A DNA stretch of 64,000 bases from Streptomyces luteolifulvus (GTDB lineage: Bacteria > Actinomycetota > Actinomycetes > Streptomycetales > Streptomycetaceae): positions 1-64,000 of the forward strand of contig NZ_VZRB01000007.1 in NCBI RefSeq assembly GCF_008806595.1, in the 5' to 3' direction. Shown here piece by piece: positions 24,742 to 33,641 of the stretch (the stretch's first letter is position 1; each line of letters opens with the position of its first letter). The notes beneath the pieces were generated by a model. The model had not been told where the DNA came from, did no database searches, and worked only from the letters and a program-made list of their open reading frames with translations. Both the position numbers and the translations under genes were made by a program.

Positions 24742-24806
24742 CCGGTAGCCGGTAGCCGGTAGCCGGTAGCCGGTAGCCGGTAGCCGGTAGCCGGTAGCCG
24801 GTAGCC
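24737..24806. repeat. ten perfect copies of GGTAGCC
   Basis: An uninterrupted array of exactly ten 7-bp units (GGTAGCC) spans 70 bp. The TAG of the first unit is the stop codon of the P1 peptidase gene. Such a perfect short-unit array should be prone to slippage and vary between strains. Confidence 0.95.
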
Positions 24807-24963
24807 GAGGCTAGTGCGCACCCCCGCCCGCAAGTTGTGATTGTCCCGGTTCTGTCACGCGCTGGCGCCAGAGGCGACCGGAGGGAACCTCACCGGCCGC
24901 CCCGTCCCTCTTTCTCCACGCACTGGAGCGGATCACGCACATCACACGAACTGGGAGCAGCCC

Positions 24964-26190
24964 GTGACAACGCCGGACATAGCAGCGCGGCGCGTACTGG
25001 GGGCCTGTGCCGCCCTGATGGTCGGCACCCTCACCCTCACCGCGTGCGGCGGCAACGCCAACGCGAGCAACGACGGCAAGGGCGGCAAGGACTCCGCCGA
25101 GTCCTCCGCCGCGAAGATAGTCATATCGGCGAAGAACGGCTCGACCGGCGCGTCGATCAACTCGACGGGCGTCAAGGTCAGCAATGGCAAGCTGACCGGC
25201 GTCAAGATGACAGTGGCGGACAGCGGGCAGGCCGTACCGGGCACACTGTTGGCGAACGGCGGCGCCTGGAAGCCGAAGGAGCAGCTGGAGCGCGGCACCA
25301 AGTACGAGATATCGGCGACCGCGAAGGGCAGCAACGGCAAGACCGTCGCCGCCGACTCGACGTTCACCACGGTCTCTTCCGCGAACAGTTTCGTCGGGAC
25401 GTACACGCCGGACGGCGGCACCACCGTCGGCGTCGGGATGCCGGTGTCGTTCACCTTCGACAAGGCGATCAGCGACAAGAAGGCCGTCCAGTCCCACATC
25501 AAGGTCACCTCCAGCAGCGGGCAGAAGGTCGTCGGGCACTGGTTCGGGGCGGACCGGCTCGACTTCCGGCCCGAGAAGTACTGGGAGACCGGGTCCAAGG
25601 TCACGATGAAGATCGACCTGGACGGGGTCGAGGGCGCCGACGGCGTCTACGGGGTGCAGAAGAAGACGGTCACCTTCACGATCGGGCGGTCGCAGGTCTC
25701 CACGGTCGACGTCAACACGCAGACCATGACCGTCGTGCGGGACGGACAGACTCTCAAGACGGTGCCGATCTCGTCGGGCAGCGCGGAGTTCACGACGTAC
25801 AACGGGCAGATGGTGATCTCCGAGAAGTTCACGCAGCTCCACATGGACAGCAGGACGGTCAACCTCGCCGACGCGTACGACATCAAGGACGTCCCGCACG
25901 CGATGCGTCTGACCAGGTCGGGGACGTTCATCCACGGCAACTACTGGTACAACAAGGCCAACCCGCCGTTCGGCCGCGAAGGCACCAGCCACGGCTGCGT
26001 CGGGCTCCAGGACGTCCAGGGCGCGCAGGGCGACACCAGCGCCAAGTGGTTCTACGACAACTCGATGGTCGGGGACGTCGTGATCGTCAAGAACTCCCCC
26101 GACAAGCCGGTGGCGCCGGACAACGGTTTCAATGGCTGGAACATGCCGTGGAGCGAGTGGACCGCGGGGACCTCGGAGAGCACAGCCTGA
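24964..26190 (+). CDS. L,D-transpeptidase lipoprotein
   Basis: This is a 408-aa exported enzyme making 3→3 peptidoglycan cross-links. A lipoprotein signal (ARRVLGACAALMVGTLTLTA) ends in lipobox LTAC with Cys28, so it is anchored on the outer face of the membrane. Two Ig-like domains follow (around VGVGMPVSFTFDKAI), as in mycobacterial LdtMt2. The YkuD catalytic domain has the signature GTFIHGNYWYN and SHGCVGL, with nucleophile Cys345. The last position of SHGCVx is Gly instead of Arg/Asn. GTG 24964 lies behind GGGAGCAG. A monocistronic unit is likely. Confidence 0.93.
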   Translation: MTTPDIAARRVLGACAALMVGTLTLTACGGNANASNDGKGGKDSAESSAAKIVISAKNGSTGASINSTGVKVSNGKLTGVKMTVADSGQAVPGTLLANGGAWKPKEQLERGTKYEISATAKGSNGKTVAADSTFTTVSSANSFVGTYTPDGGTTVGVGMPVSFTFDKAISDKKAVQSHIKVTSSSGQKVVGHWFGADRLDFRPEKYWETGSKVTMKIDLDGVEGADGVYGVQKKTVTFTIGRSQVSTVDVNTQTMTVVRDGQTLKTVPISSGSAEFTTYNGQMVISEKFTQLHMDSRTVNLADAYDIKDVPHAMRLTRSGTFIHGNYWYNKANPPFGREGTSHGCVGLQDVQGAQGDTSAKWFYDNSMVGDVVIVKNSPDKPVAPDNGFNGWNMPWSEWTAGTSESTA

Positions 26191-26398
26191 TCCGGACATC
26201 CGGTCACTTCGATCACCTGATTCGCCGAAGTGCCCTCTGAACAGTGCGTTTTGACGGATCCTCGGGCCGCGTGGGAACTTCCCTGGGCGGCCCGGGCGTT
26301 TTCCGGGCGTACGTTTTCTCGGTTCCCGGACATGATGTCCGACCGAGGGGCTACGGTATGCACCCACAAGGTGACATGCAGCAACGCCGGGAGAAACC

Positions 26399-27148
26399 TT
26401 GAGCGTTCCGTACGAGACGACAGCGTACGAACCACCCGAGTCGCCCGAGTCTCCGGAGGAGCACCTCGCGCGACTGCTCGGTCGCGCCCTGAACTCGTTC
26501 GAGCTGCCCGACGAGGTGATTCGGCGGCTCGACTGCGCGCTGGCGCACGACAGTTCCCTGCACTCCGCGCACCACAGCGCGGGGCTGCACCGGGAGATGT
26601 ACCGGCACACCTGGCTGCTCGCCGACGGCTCGGCGCTCACGCTGTGGGAGCTCGTCCACAACACCGCGCCGGGATGCGGCCCACAGCATGAGGTGTACGC
26701 CGAGGAGGAAGAGCTGCGCGCCGCGACGGCCCGGCTGCCGCTGTCTCCGGACACCCCGGACTTCGAGCTGCCGGTGACGGTCCAGCTGTCGCCGGTGCAT
26801 CCGCCCCGGCACGCGTACGTACCGGACGACTCGGCGGACCACGCGCGCCGGCTTCTGCGCCGGGCGGAGAACGCCGACCGGCCGGACGCGGCGACCGCCG
26901 CCCTGCTGGCCAGGGAGGCGTTCGCGCACCAGATCACACAGGCCTTCGGCCGCCCGTACCGCGCGGGGCGCGGCGCACTGCCCTTCTCGCTCTACGAGCA
27001 CGCGTTTCTGCTGCGCGACGGGAAGGAGATCTCCCTGTGGGAGGTCGAGCACACGGCGACGCCCGACGGGCGGCACATGTGCGAGGTGTATGTGAGCGAG
27101 GACGTGGCCCGGGAGGCGATGGAGCGGCGGGCGGCACAGGTGCTGTGA
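26399..27148 (+). CDS. DUF6227-type conserved Streptomyces protein
   Basis: This is a 249-aa soluble protein of unknown function that I recognise as the DUF6227 type, common in Streptomyces. It shows an internal two-fold similarity. The segment HTWLLADGSALTLWELVHNT (first half) resembles EHAFLLRDGKEISLWEVEHT (second half), and each is followed by a valine-rich EVY strand. The TTG start at 26399 follows GGGAGAAA. There is no signal peptide or membrane helix. Nothing in the context reveals a role. Confidence 0.75.
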   Translation: MSVPYETTAYEPPESPESPEEHLARLLGRALNSFELPDEVIRRLDCALAHDSSLHSAHHSAGLHREMYRHTWLLADGSALTLWELVHNTAPGCGPQHEVYAEEEELRAATARLPLSPDTPDFELPVTVQLSPVHPPRHAYVPDDSADHARRLLRRAENADRPDAATAALLAREAFAHQITQAFGRPYRAGRGALPFSLYEHAFLLRDGKEISLWEVEHTATPDGRHMCEVYVSEDVAREAMERRAAQVL

Positions 27149-27277
27149 GGGCCGGCCGGCCAGGGCGATGCGCTGCCGCTGGCCCGCGCCTCGCGCGCCG
27201 ACCCACCCCGCGGCCACCGCGCGTGAGCACGCGCCGCGCCTCAGCAGCTGCCATTCCTCAACGCCCGCGGTCGCCTC

Positions 27278-27532
27278 TCAGCGGCCGTCGCTGAACTGCC
27301 GTACCAGACCCGCGAACGCGTCCTCCTCCGCCGGAGTCAGCTCGACGCACTCCAGACGCGGGGCGGCCCGCCGCTGGGACGGGAGGGCGGGCAGATTGCC
27401 GCCGGCACGCCGCAGGGCGGCTTCGAAGCGGCCGCGGCGCAGCATGTGAGCCAGCCCCAGCGTCCAGGCGAGGGTCACCAGGACGAGAAAGCCCACACCC
27501 ACCAGCTGGTAGATCGAGACGTGCTCAGGCAT
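27278..27532 (-). CDS. small membrane protein, unknown function
   Basis: This is an 84-aa protein with one N-terminal transmembrane helix (LVGVGFLVLVTLAWTLGLAH) and a basic cytoplasmic tail ending ELTPAEEDAFAGLVRQFSDG. There are no catalytic motifs. It lies upstream of nothing obvious and convergent to the DUF6227 gene. It is real-looking by codon use, but I cannot name it. Confidence 0.65.
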   Translation of the reverse strand: MPEHVSIYQLVGVGFLVLVTLAWTLGLAHMLRRGRFEAALRRAGGNLPALPSQRRAAPRLECVELTPAEEDAFAGLVRQFSDGR

Positions 27533-27548
27533 GCGGTCCAGTAGACAC

Positions 27549-27577
27549 CACGGTCCGGGAATTCACCCCGGACCGTG
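27549..27577 (-). terminator. terminator of the fructose operon
   Basis: A perfect 11-bp stem, CACGGTCCGGG (27549–27559) and CCCGGACCGTG (27567–27577), has a 7-nt loop. It lies 51 bp past the fruA stop. Confidence 0.8.
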
Positions 27578-27627
27578 ATGTATCTCGCAGGTGCCGTGAA
27601 CCACCCACAGCACCCCAAAGGGACGGC

Positions 27628-29709
27628 CTACGCGGCCACCGGCTCCTTCGCCTGCGCCGCCGCCGCGGTCGCACCCGCGCCGGACTCGGAGGCCACGGCC
27701 CCCGGCACCGGCTTCCGCATCCCCTTCAGGACGACCACCAGCGCCGTCGTGACGCATACGCCCGCGGCGATGGCGATCAGGTAGAGGAACGGGTTGCCGA
27801 TCAGCGGGACCACGAAGACGCCGCCGTGCGGGGCGCGCAGGGTGGCGCCGAAGGCCATCGACAGCGCGCCGGTGACCGCGCCGCCCACCATCGAGGAGGG
27901 GATGACGCGCAGCGGGTCGGCCGCGGCGAACGGGATCGCGCCCTCCGAGATGAAGGAGGCGCCCAGTACCCAGGCGGCCTTGCCGTTCTCGCGCTCGGTC
28001 TGGGTGAAGAGCCTGCCGCGCACGGTCGTCGCCAGGGCCATGGCCAGCGGCGGGACCATACCGGCCGCCATCACGGCCGCCATGATCTTCATCGCGGAGT
28101 CGCTGGGGCTCGCGACCGCGATACCGGCGGTGGCGAAGGTGTACGCGACCTTGTTGACCGGGCCGCCGAGGTCGAAGCACATCATCAGGCCGAGCAGGGC
28201 GCCGAGCAGGACGGCGTTGGAGCCGGTGAGGCCGTTCAGCCAGTCGGTCAGGCCCTTCTGGGCCGAGGCGATGGGCTTGCCGATCACCACGAACATCAGG
28301 AATCCGACGATCGCCGAGGACACCAGCGGGATGACCACCACCGGCATGATGCCGCGCACCGCCGGTGGGATCTTCACCTTCTGGATCGTCAGCACCACAC
28401 CGCCGGCGATCAGACCGGCCGCGAGACCGCCGAGGAAGCCCGCGTTGATGGTCATGGAGATCGCGCCGCCGACGAAGCCGGGGACGAGGCCGGGACGGTC
28501 CGCCATGCCGTAGGCGATGTAGCCCGCCAGGACCGGCACCAGGAAGCCGAAGGAGACGACGCCGATCTGGAAGAGCAGCGCGGCCCAGCTGTCGCCCTGG
28601 GTCCACACGAAGTGGTCCATGACCGACGGCGCCTTGTTGATCTCGTAGCCGCCGACCGCGAAGCCGAGGGCGATCAGCAGACCGCCGGCCGCGACGAACG
28701 GGACCATGTAGCTGACACCGCTCATCAGCCACTTGCGCAGCCTGGTGGCGTAGCCCTCGCCGGGCTCGCCGGTGCGCTCGACCGGTGTGCCGGGCGTGGC
28801 CGCCGCGGTGACCTCGCCGCGTTCCGCCTTTCCGCGGACCTCGGAGATGAGCTCGGCGGGCCGGTTGATGCCGGCCTTCACACCGACGTCGACGGTCGGC
28901 TTGCCGGCGAAACGGTCCTTCTCGCGTACGGGCACGTCGTGGGCGAAGATCACACCGTCCGCCGCCGCGATCACGGCCGGGTCGATCCGGGTGAAGCCGG
29001 CCGAGCCCTGCGTCTCGACGACGACCTCGATGCCCGCCTCGCGGCCCGCGTTCTCCAGCGACTCGGCCGCCATGTAGGTGTGGGCGATGCCGGTCGGGCA
29101 GGAGGTGACGGCGACGATGCGGAACGGCCGCCCGCCCCCGTCGGACGTGTCGCCGGACGTATCGCCGGACGTGTCGGCGGACGGCGTGGTGCCCGTGGCG
29201 GCGCCGGGGGAGGCCGCCCCCGGCGCCGCCACGGAGTCTTCGGAGGCACCCTCGGAGGCCGCCGCAGGCTCTTCGCCTCGGACGAGCGCGACCGCGGCCG
29301 ACGCCTCGGACACCGACCGCAGCGCGTCGGTGAACTCGGGGTTCATGAGCTGGCGTGCCAGCGACGAAAGGATCGTCAGATGGGCGTCGTCGGCGCCGGC
29401 GGGGGCGGCGATCAGGAAGATCAGGTCGGCGGGGCCGTCCGCCGCGCCGAAGTCGATGCCGACGGAGCTGCGCCCGAAGGCGAGCGTCGGCTCGGTGACG
29501 TGCTGGCTGCGGCAGTGCGGGATGCCGATACCGCCGTCCAGGCCGGTCGGCATCTGGGCCTCGCGTGCCGCCACGTCGGCGAGGAAGCCGTCCAGGTCGG
29601 TCACCCGGCCCAGTGCGGCCATGCGCCCGGCGAGGGCGCGCGCCGCCGCTTCCTTCGTGTCGGCGGACAGGTCGAGGTCGACCAGATCCGCGGTGATCAT
29701 GTCGCTCAT
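27628..29709 (-). CDS. fruA: fructose-specific PTS enzyme IIABC
   Basis: This is a 693-aa phosphotransferase permease that imports fructose as fructose-1-phosphate. The EIIA domain is at the N-terminus (GGIGIPHCRSQHV, phosphorylated His65). An acidic Ser/Thr/Gly linker follows, then EIIB (AVTSCPTGIAHTYMAAESLE, phospho-Cys204). The EIIC membrane domain runs from about residue 330 with roughly ten helices (GGLLIALGFAVGGYEINKAP). The ATG at 29709 overlaps the stop of the upstream bridging ORF by four bases; ATG 29700 is a second possibility. It is last in fruR-fruK-ORF-fruA. Confidence 0.95.
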   Translation of the reverse strand: MSDMITADLVDLDLSADTKEAAARALAGRMAALGRVTDLDGFLADVAAREAQMPTGLDGGIGIPHCRSQHVTEPTLAFGRSSVGIDFGAADGPADLIFLIAAPAGADDAHLTILSSLARQLMNPEFTDALRSVSEASAAVALVRGEEPAAASEGASEDSVAAPGAASPGAATGTTPSADTSGDTSGDTSDGGGRPFRIVAVTSCPTGIAHTYMAAESLENAGREAGIEVVVETQGSAGFTRIDPAVIAAADGVIFAHDVPVREKDRFAGKPTVDVGVKAGINRPAELISEVRGKAERGEVTAAATPGTPVERTGEPGEGYATRLRKWLMSGVSYMVPFVAAGGLLIALGFAVGGYEINKAPSVMDHFVWTQGDSWAALLFQIGVVSFGFLVPVLAGYIAYGMADRPGLVPGFVGGAISMTINAGFLGGLAAGLIAGGVVLTIQKVKIPPAVRGIMPVVVIPLVSSAIVGFLMFVVIGKPIASAQKGLTDWLNGLTGSNAVLLGALLGLMMCFDLGGPVNKVAYTFATAGIAVASPSDSAMKIMAAVMAAGMVPPLAMALATTVRGRLFTQTERENGKAAWVLGASFISEGAIPFAAADPLRVIPSSMVGGAVTGALSMAFGATLRAPHGGVFVVPLIGNPFLYLIAIAAGVCVTTALVVVLKGMRKPVPGAVASESGAGATAAAAQAKEPVAA

Positions 29710-30083
29710 CGCGGGCTCCTTCGCACGCGTATCGCCCGGGGACTGGGATGGGCGGGGAGGGGGACGGGGGTGCGGTGGGTGCGGCGGGTGCGGCGGGGGT
29801 GGGTGGAGAGGGCGGAGGCGGTGGAGGCGGTGGAGGCGGGGCCGGGGCAATCCCGCCTCACCCGGGCGGCAGGATGGCTCAGATCTGCCTGCCGCCCGTC
29901 GGCCGCGGCGAGTAACGGGGATCCTCGCCGCACCGGGGCCGGTCCGCTGAGAAGGCCGGAGCCGCGAAGTGCGGAGCCGCGAGGGCCGGAGCCGCGAAGT
30001 GCGGAGCCGCGAGGGCCGGGGCCGACAAGGCCGGGGCCGAGAAGGCCGGAGCCGAGAAGGCCGGAGCGCGCGTGGTCGATCAT
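29706..30083 (-). CDS. bridging ORF between fruK and fruA, Gly/Ser/Pro/Arg-rich
   Basis: This 125-aa open frame exactly fills the gap between fruK and fruA. Its ATG (30083) overlaps the fruK stop as ATGA, and its TGA overlaps the fruA ATG as ATGA. The first ~50 residues are pentapeptide-like repeats (SGLLGSGLLGPGLVGPGPRG), encoded by a 15-bp minisatellite whose length preserves frame. The rest is Arg/Pro/Thr-rich without a recognisable domain. It may be a translated spacer that keeps ribosomes coupled through to fruA, or a fortuitous frame in GC-rich DNA. Nothing shows a function for the peptide. Confidence 0.4.
   Translation of the reverse strand: MIDHARSGLLGSGLLGPGLVGPGPRGSALRGSGPRGSALRGSGLLSGPAPVRRGSPLLAAADGRQADLSHPAARVRRDCPGPASTASTASALSTHPRRTRRTHRTPVPLPAHPSPRAIRVRRSPR
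29954..30066. repeat. 15-bp minisatellite between fruK and fruA
   Basis: The unit is close to GGCCGGAGCCGAGAA. Two identical 30-bp double units lie at 29954–29983 and 29984–30013, then single 15-bp units follow to about 30066. A 21-bp tandem duplication, GACACCGGCTCCTTCAGGACT and its near copy, sits just inside the 3' end of fruK at 30084–30124. Confidence 0.85.
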
Positions 30084-31048
30084 GACACCGGCTCCTTCAG
30101 GACTGACACCGGCTCCTTCAGTACGCGGTCGACCGGCACATCGCCCGTGACCGTCACCGCCGCGAGGTCCAGGTCGCCCGGCGTCGGCATCACGCTCCCG
30201 GGCAGCTGCACGGCCGCCGCTCCGTGCGCGACCGCCGAGGCGAGCGCCGCCGGTCCGCTGCCGCCGGCGATCAGGAAGCCGGCGAGCGAGGAGTCTCCGG
30301 CGCCGACATTGCTGCGTACGGTGTCGACGCGCGCGCTGCCGAACCAGGCGCCCGTGCCGTCCACGAGCAGCTGCCCGTCCGCGCCGAGGCTCGCGAGCAC
30401 CGCGCGTGCGCCCAGCTCACGCAGTTCCTCGGCCGCCTTCATCGCGTCGCCGACGGTCGTCAGGGGGCGTCCCACGGCTTCCGCGAGCTCCTCCGCGTTC
30501 GGCTTGACCACGTCGGGCCGCTCGCGCAGCGCCGCCAGCAGCGCGGGACCGGAGGTGTCGAGAGCGATCCGCGCGCCCGCGGAGTGCGCCCGCGCGACCA
30601 GTTCGGCGTACCAGGCCGGTGCGAGCCCGCGCGGCAGGCTTCCGCAGCAGGCGATCCAGTCGGCGTCGACCGACTGCCGCCGTACCGTCTCCAGGAGCAG
30701 CTCCCGCTCGGCCGCGGCCAGTTCGGGCCCGGGCGCGTTGATCTTCGTGAGGACCCCGTCCGACTCCGCGAGCGCGATGTTCGAGCGGGTGGCTCCGGCG
30801 ACCGGGACCGGCGCGACCTCGATGCCCTGCGCATGGAGCAGATCGGCGACCAGCGCCCCCGGCGCCCCGCCCAGCGGCAGTACCGCGACCGTGCGCCGTC
30901 CGGCGGCCGCGACGGCACGCGAGACGTTGACGCCCTTGCCGCCGGGGTCCATGCGCTCCCCTGTGGCGCGGATGACCTCTCCGCGGTCCAGCGAGGGGAC
31001 CTCGTAGGTGCGGTCGAGGGACGGGTTGGGGGTGACGGTCAGGATCAT
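30080..31048 (-). CDS. fruK: 1-phosphofructokinase
   Basis: This is a 322-aa PfkB-family sugar kinase phosphorylating fructose-1-phosphate to fructose-1,6-bisphosphate. The N-terminus TVTPNPSLDRTYEV, the sugar-binding MDPGGKGVNVSRAVAAAG, and the ATP/catalytic-base motif SNVGAGDSSLAGFL (Asp in GAGD) are intact. The last 14 residues are an exact heptapeptide duplication, VLKEPVS twice, caused by a 21-bp tandem repeat. The start ATG overlaps the fruR stop (ATGA), and its own stop overlaps the bridging ORF start. Confidence 0.95.
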   Translation of the reverse strand: MILTVTPNPSLDRTYEVPSLDRGEVIRATGERMDPGGKGVNVSRAVAAAGRRTVAVLPLGGAPGALVADLLHAQGIEVAPVPVAGATRSNIALAESDGVLTKINAPGPELAAAERELLLETVRRQSVDADWIACCGSLPRGLAPAWYAELVARAHSAGARIALDTSGPALLAALRERPDVVKPNAEELAEAVGRPLTTVGDAMKAAEELRELGARAVLASLGADGQLLVDGTGAWFGSARVDTVRSNVGAGDSSLAGFLIAGGSGPAALASAVAHGAAAVQLPGSVMPTPGDLDLAAVTVTGDVPVDRVLKEPVSVLKEPVS

Positions 31049-31806
31049 GCGCGCACCACTTCCGTGCCGCCGCGCTCGATGGCGCGGGCGTCCTCGGGGC
31101 TCAGTCCGCTGTCGGTGATCAGCAGATCCACGTCGCTCAGGTCACCGAAGCGGGCGAAGTGCTCCTGGCCGTACTTGAAGGAGTCCGCCAGCAGCACCAC
31201 ACGGCGGGCGGCGGCGATCGCCGCCCGCTTGACCGCGGCCTCAGCGAGGTCGGGCGTGGTCAGGCCCTGGTCGGTGGAGAAGCCGTTGGCCGCCACGAAC
31301 AGGACGTCGGCCCGGATCTCGCCGTAGGCACGCAGCGCCCAGGCGTCCACGGCGGCGCGCGTACGGTGCCGCACGCGCCCCCCGACGAGATGGAGCTGCA
31401 ACCCGGGGTGGTCCGCGAGACGGGCCGCGATCGGCAGGGAGTGGGTGACGACGGTGAGCTCCGCCTCCAGCGGGAGGGCCCCGGCCAGACGGGCGACGGT
31501 CGTACCGGCGTCGAGGATCACCGTGCCCGCGCGCGGCAGCTCCGCGAGGGCCGCCTTCGCGATCCGGTCCTTCTCGTCGGCCGCGGTCGACTCGCGCTCG
31601 GTGAGGTCCGGCTCGAAGTCGAGCCGCCCGGCCGGGATGGCACCGCCGTGCACCCGGCGCAGCAGCCCGGCCCGGTCGAGGGCCTTCAGATCCCGGCGGA
31701 TCGTCTCCGCCGTGACCTGGAACTCCTCGGCCAGCGACACCACGTCCACCCGGCCGCCGTCACGGGCCAGCCGCAGGATCTCCTGCTGCCGCTCCGGTGC
31801 GTACAT
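31045..31806 (-). CDS. fruR: DeoR-family repressor of the fructose operon
   Basis: This is a 253-aa DeoR/GlpR-type regulator. The N-terminal HTH is intact (MYAPERQQEILRLARDGGRV, then EEFQVTAETIRRDLKALDRA), followed by GLLRRVHGGAI. The C-terminal sugar-phosphate sensor has DAGTTVARLAGAL and VVTHSLPIAARL. It is the first gene of the operon and overlaps fruK by ATGA. It is expected to repress the operon and be relieved by fructose-1-phosphate, as in relatives. Confidence 0.92.
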   Translation of the reverse strand: MYAPERQQEILRLARDGGRVDVVSLAEEFQVTAETIRRDLKALDRAGLLRRVHGGAIPAGRLDFEPDLTERESTAADEKDRIAKAALAELPRAGTVILDAGTTVARLAGALPLEAELTVVTHSLPIAARLADHPGLQLHLVGGRVRHRTRAAVDAWALRAYGEIRADVLFVAANGFSTDQGLTTPDLAEAAVKRAAIAAARRVVLLADSFKYGQEHFARFGDLSDVDLLITDSGLSPEDARAIERGGTEVVRA

Positions 31807-31944
31807 GCCCGTTCCCTTCCGACTGATGCCCGAATTTGTGGTTTCGCCGAGAGGCTACGCCCAGTTGTCCGATAAGTAAACGGGTTCGGGCGCGGGCCGG
31901 ACACAACCGGGCATGGCCACGCACGCGGATGCCTGCTCGCCGCG

Positions 31945-31993
31945 CTCCGGCACGGGCAATGCGCCCGCGCTCGGGCACGGCAATGCGCCCGCC
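31945..31993. repeat. 24–25-bp direct repeat between fruR and the MFS gene
   Basis: Two adjacent near-identical copies of CGCTC(C)GGCACGGG-CAATGCGCCCG lie at 31945–31969 and 31970–31993. A related GACGGGCGCACC follows. They sit 54 bp beyond the stop of the minus-strand MFS gene. Confidence 0.65.
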
Positions 31994-32047
31994 CTCGGAT
32001 CATGAGGACGGGCGCACCGAGAACATCTCCCCGAACGGGGAACCGTC

Positions 32048-33628
32048 TCACCCCATGAGCGCCGGCTCGCTCTCCGAAGCCGTCGCCCGCGCACCCTCCG
32101 CCGCCACCTTCTCCGCATCCCGCGCCCCCCGCCCCGGCAACGCGAACATCAGCAGGAAGATCACGGCCATGACCGCCGCCACCCAGCCCAGCGCATGCTG
32201 GAAGGCGTTCACGAAGGCGGGGCCCAGCTGGTCGTGGCCCAGGTCCTCGTCGATCACGCCGAAGAAGACCACGGACACCAGGCCCAGTCCCAGCGCGTTG
32301 CCCATCTGCTGCACGGTGTTGATGAGGCCCGACGCCGAACCGGAGTGTTCGCGCGGGACACCGGACAGCACCGCGTCGGTCAGCGGGGCGACGATCAGGC
32401 CCATGCCCACGCCCATCACGACCAGCGGAAGGGCCATCTGCCAGGAGGCGATGGACGTGCCGTACCGCTCGGACTCCCCCATGTAGATCAGGACACCCGC
32501 CGTCATCAGCAGCGCGCCCGCCTGGAGGACCGTGCGTCCGCCGAAGCGCGGGACCAGCTTCTGGACCGAGATGCCGGCCGCCGTGGAGACGGCGATCGAG
32601 AACGGCACGCCCGTCAGCCCGGCCCGCAGCGACCTCCAGCCGAGGCCCTCCTGCATGTACAGCGTCCACACCAGGAAGAAGACGCCGAGTGCGACACCGA
32701 AGACGGTCTGCACGGCGATGCCGGCTGCGAAGCTCTTCACCTTGAACAGGGACAGTTCGACGAGCGGGGAGCCGTCGCGGGCGGTCTTGCGCCGTTCGTA
32801 CGCCACCAGCGCCGCGAAGACGCCGAGTGCGCCGGCCATGGAGACGTACCCCCACAGCGGCCAGCCGAGCTCACGGCCGCGGGTCAGCGGGTAGAGCAGC
32901 ATCAGGAGGCCCAGGACGACGAGGGCGACCCCGACGAGGTCCAGCTTCAGCGCCTTGGGCGCCTTGGACTCGGTGATGAACCGGCGCCCGAGGATCAGGC
33001 CCGCGATGCCGACCGGGAGGTTGATGAGGAAGATCGGACGCCATTCCAGACCGAAGAGGTTCCACTCGGTGAGCAGTGCGCCGAGCAGCGGACCGGAGAC
33101 CGCCCCGAGCCCCACGATCGCGCCGAACAGCCCGAACACCTTGCCCCGCTCGTGTGCCGGGAAGGTCGCGTGCACGATCGACAGGACCTGCGGCACCATC
33201 ATCGCGGCCATGGCGCCCTGGAGGATGCGGGAGGCGACCAGCATCTCCGGGCCCGCCGCGAAGCCGCACAGCGCGGACGCGAGGGTGAAGCCGCCGATGC
33301 CGATGAGGAACAGCCGCTTGCGGCCGTGGATGTCGCCGAGGCGTCCGCCGGTGACGAGGCCGGCGGCGAAGGCGAGCGCGTAGCCGGCGGTTATCCACTG
33401 GATCTGGCTGACGGACGCGCCCGCCTCCCGCTGGATCGAGGGAATCGCGATGTTGACGATCGTGACGTCGACGAGGTCCATGAAGGCCGCGGTCATCACG
33501 ATCGCGAGGGCGAACCAGCGGCGGCGGTCCGCGGCCGGGGCCTGGGCCGGGTCTGCCGAGCTGTCCGGGCCCGCTGAGCTGCTGTGGCTGCTGTCGCTGC
33601 TGTCCACAAGAGGTTCGGTGGAGGTCAT
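32048..33628 (-). CDS. MFS transporter, DHA2 (EmrB/QacA) drug exporter family
   Basis: This is a 526-aa proton-driven exporter with 14 transmembrane helices. After a Ser-rich cytoplasmic N-terminus come TM1 with DLVDVTIVNIAIPSIQREAG (motif D1) and motif A in GGRLGDIHGRKRLFLIGI. Motif C (proline/glycine-rich, antiporter) is in TM5 around VGLGAVSGPLLGALL. It is divergent from a WYL-domain regulator across 63 bp containing a TGACC/GGTCA dyad, so it is likely the regulator's target. The substrate is unknown. Confidence 0.9.
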   Translation of the reverse strand: MTSTEPLVDSSDSSHSSSAGPDSSADPAQAPAADRRRWFALAIVMTAAFMDLVDVTIVNIAIPSIQREAGASVSQIQWITAGYALAFAAGLVTGGRLGDIHGRKRLFLIGIGGFTLASALCGFAAGPEMLVASRILQGAMAAMMVPQVLSIVHATFPAHERGKVFGLFGAIVGLGAVSGPLLGALLTEWNLFGLEWRPIFLINLPVGIAGLILGRRFITESKAPKALKLDLVGVALVVLGLLMLLYPLTRGRELGWPLWGYVSMAGALGVFAALVAYERRKTARDGSPLVELSLFKVKSFAAGIAVQTVFGVALGVFFLVWTLYMQEGLGWRSLRAGLTGVPFSIAVSTAAGISVQKLVPRFGGRTVLQAGALLMTAGVLIYMGESERYGTSIASWQMALPLVVMGVGMGLIVAPLTDAVLSGVPREHSGSASGLINTVQQMGNALGLGLVSVVFFGVIDEDLGHDQLGPAFVNAFQHALGWVAAVMAVIFLLMFALPGRGARDAEKVAAEGARATASESEPALMG

Positions 33629-33641
33629 GTCCCCAAAGCTA

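Noticed and set aside
24885-24907. Possible SigE-type promoter (GGAAC…CGTC) before the L,D-transpeptidase
   Set aside because: The spacer is about 14 bp, shorter than the accepted 16–17 bp.
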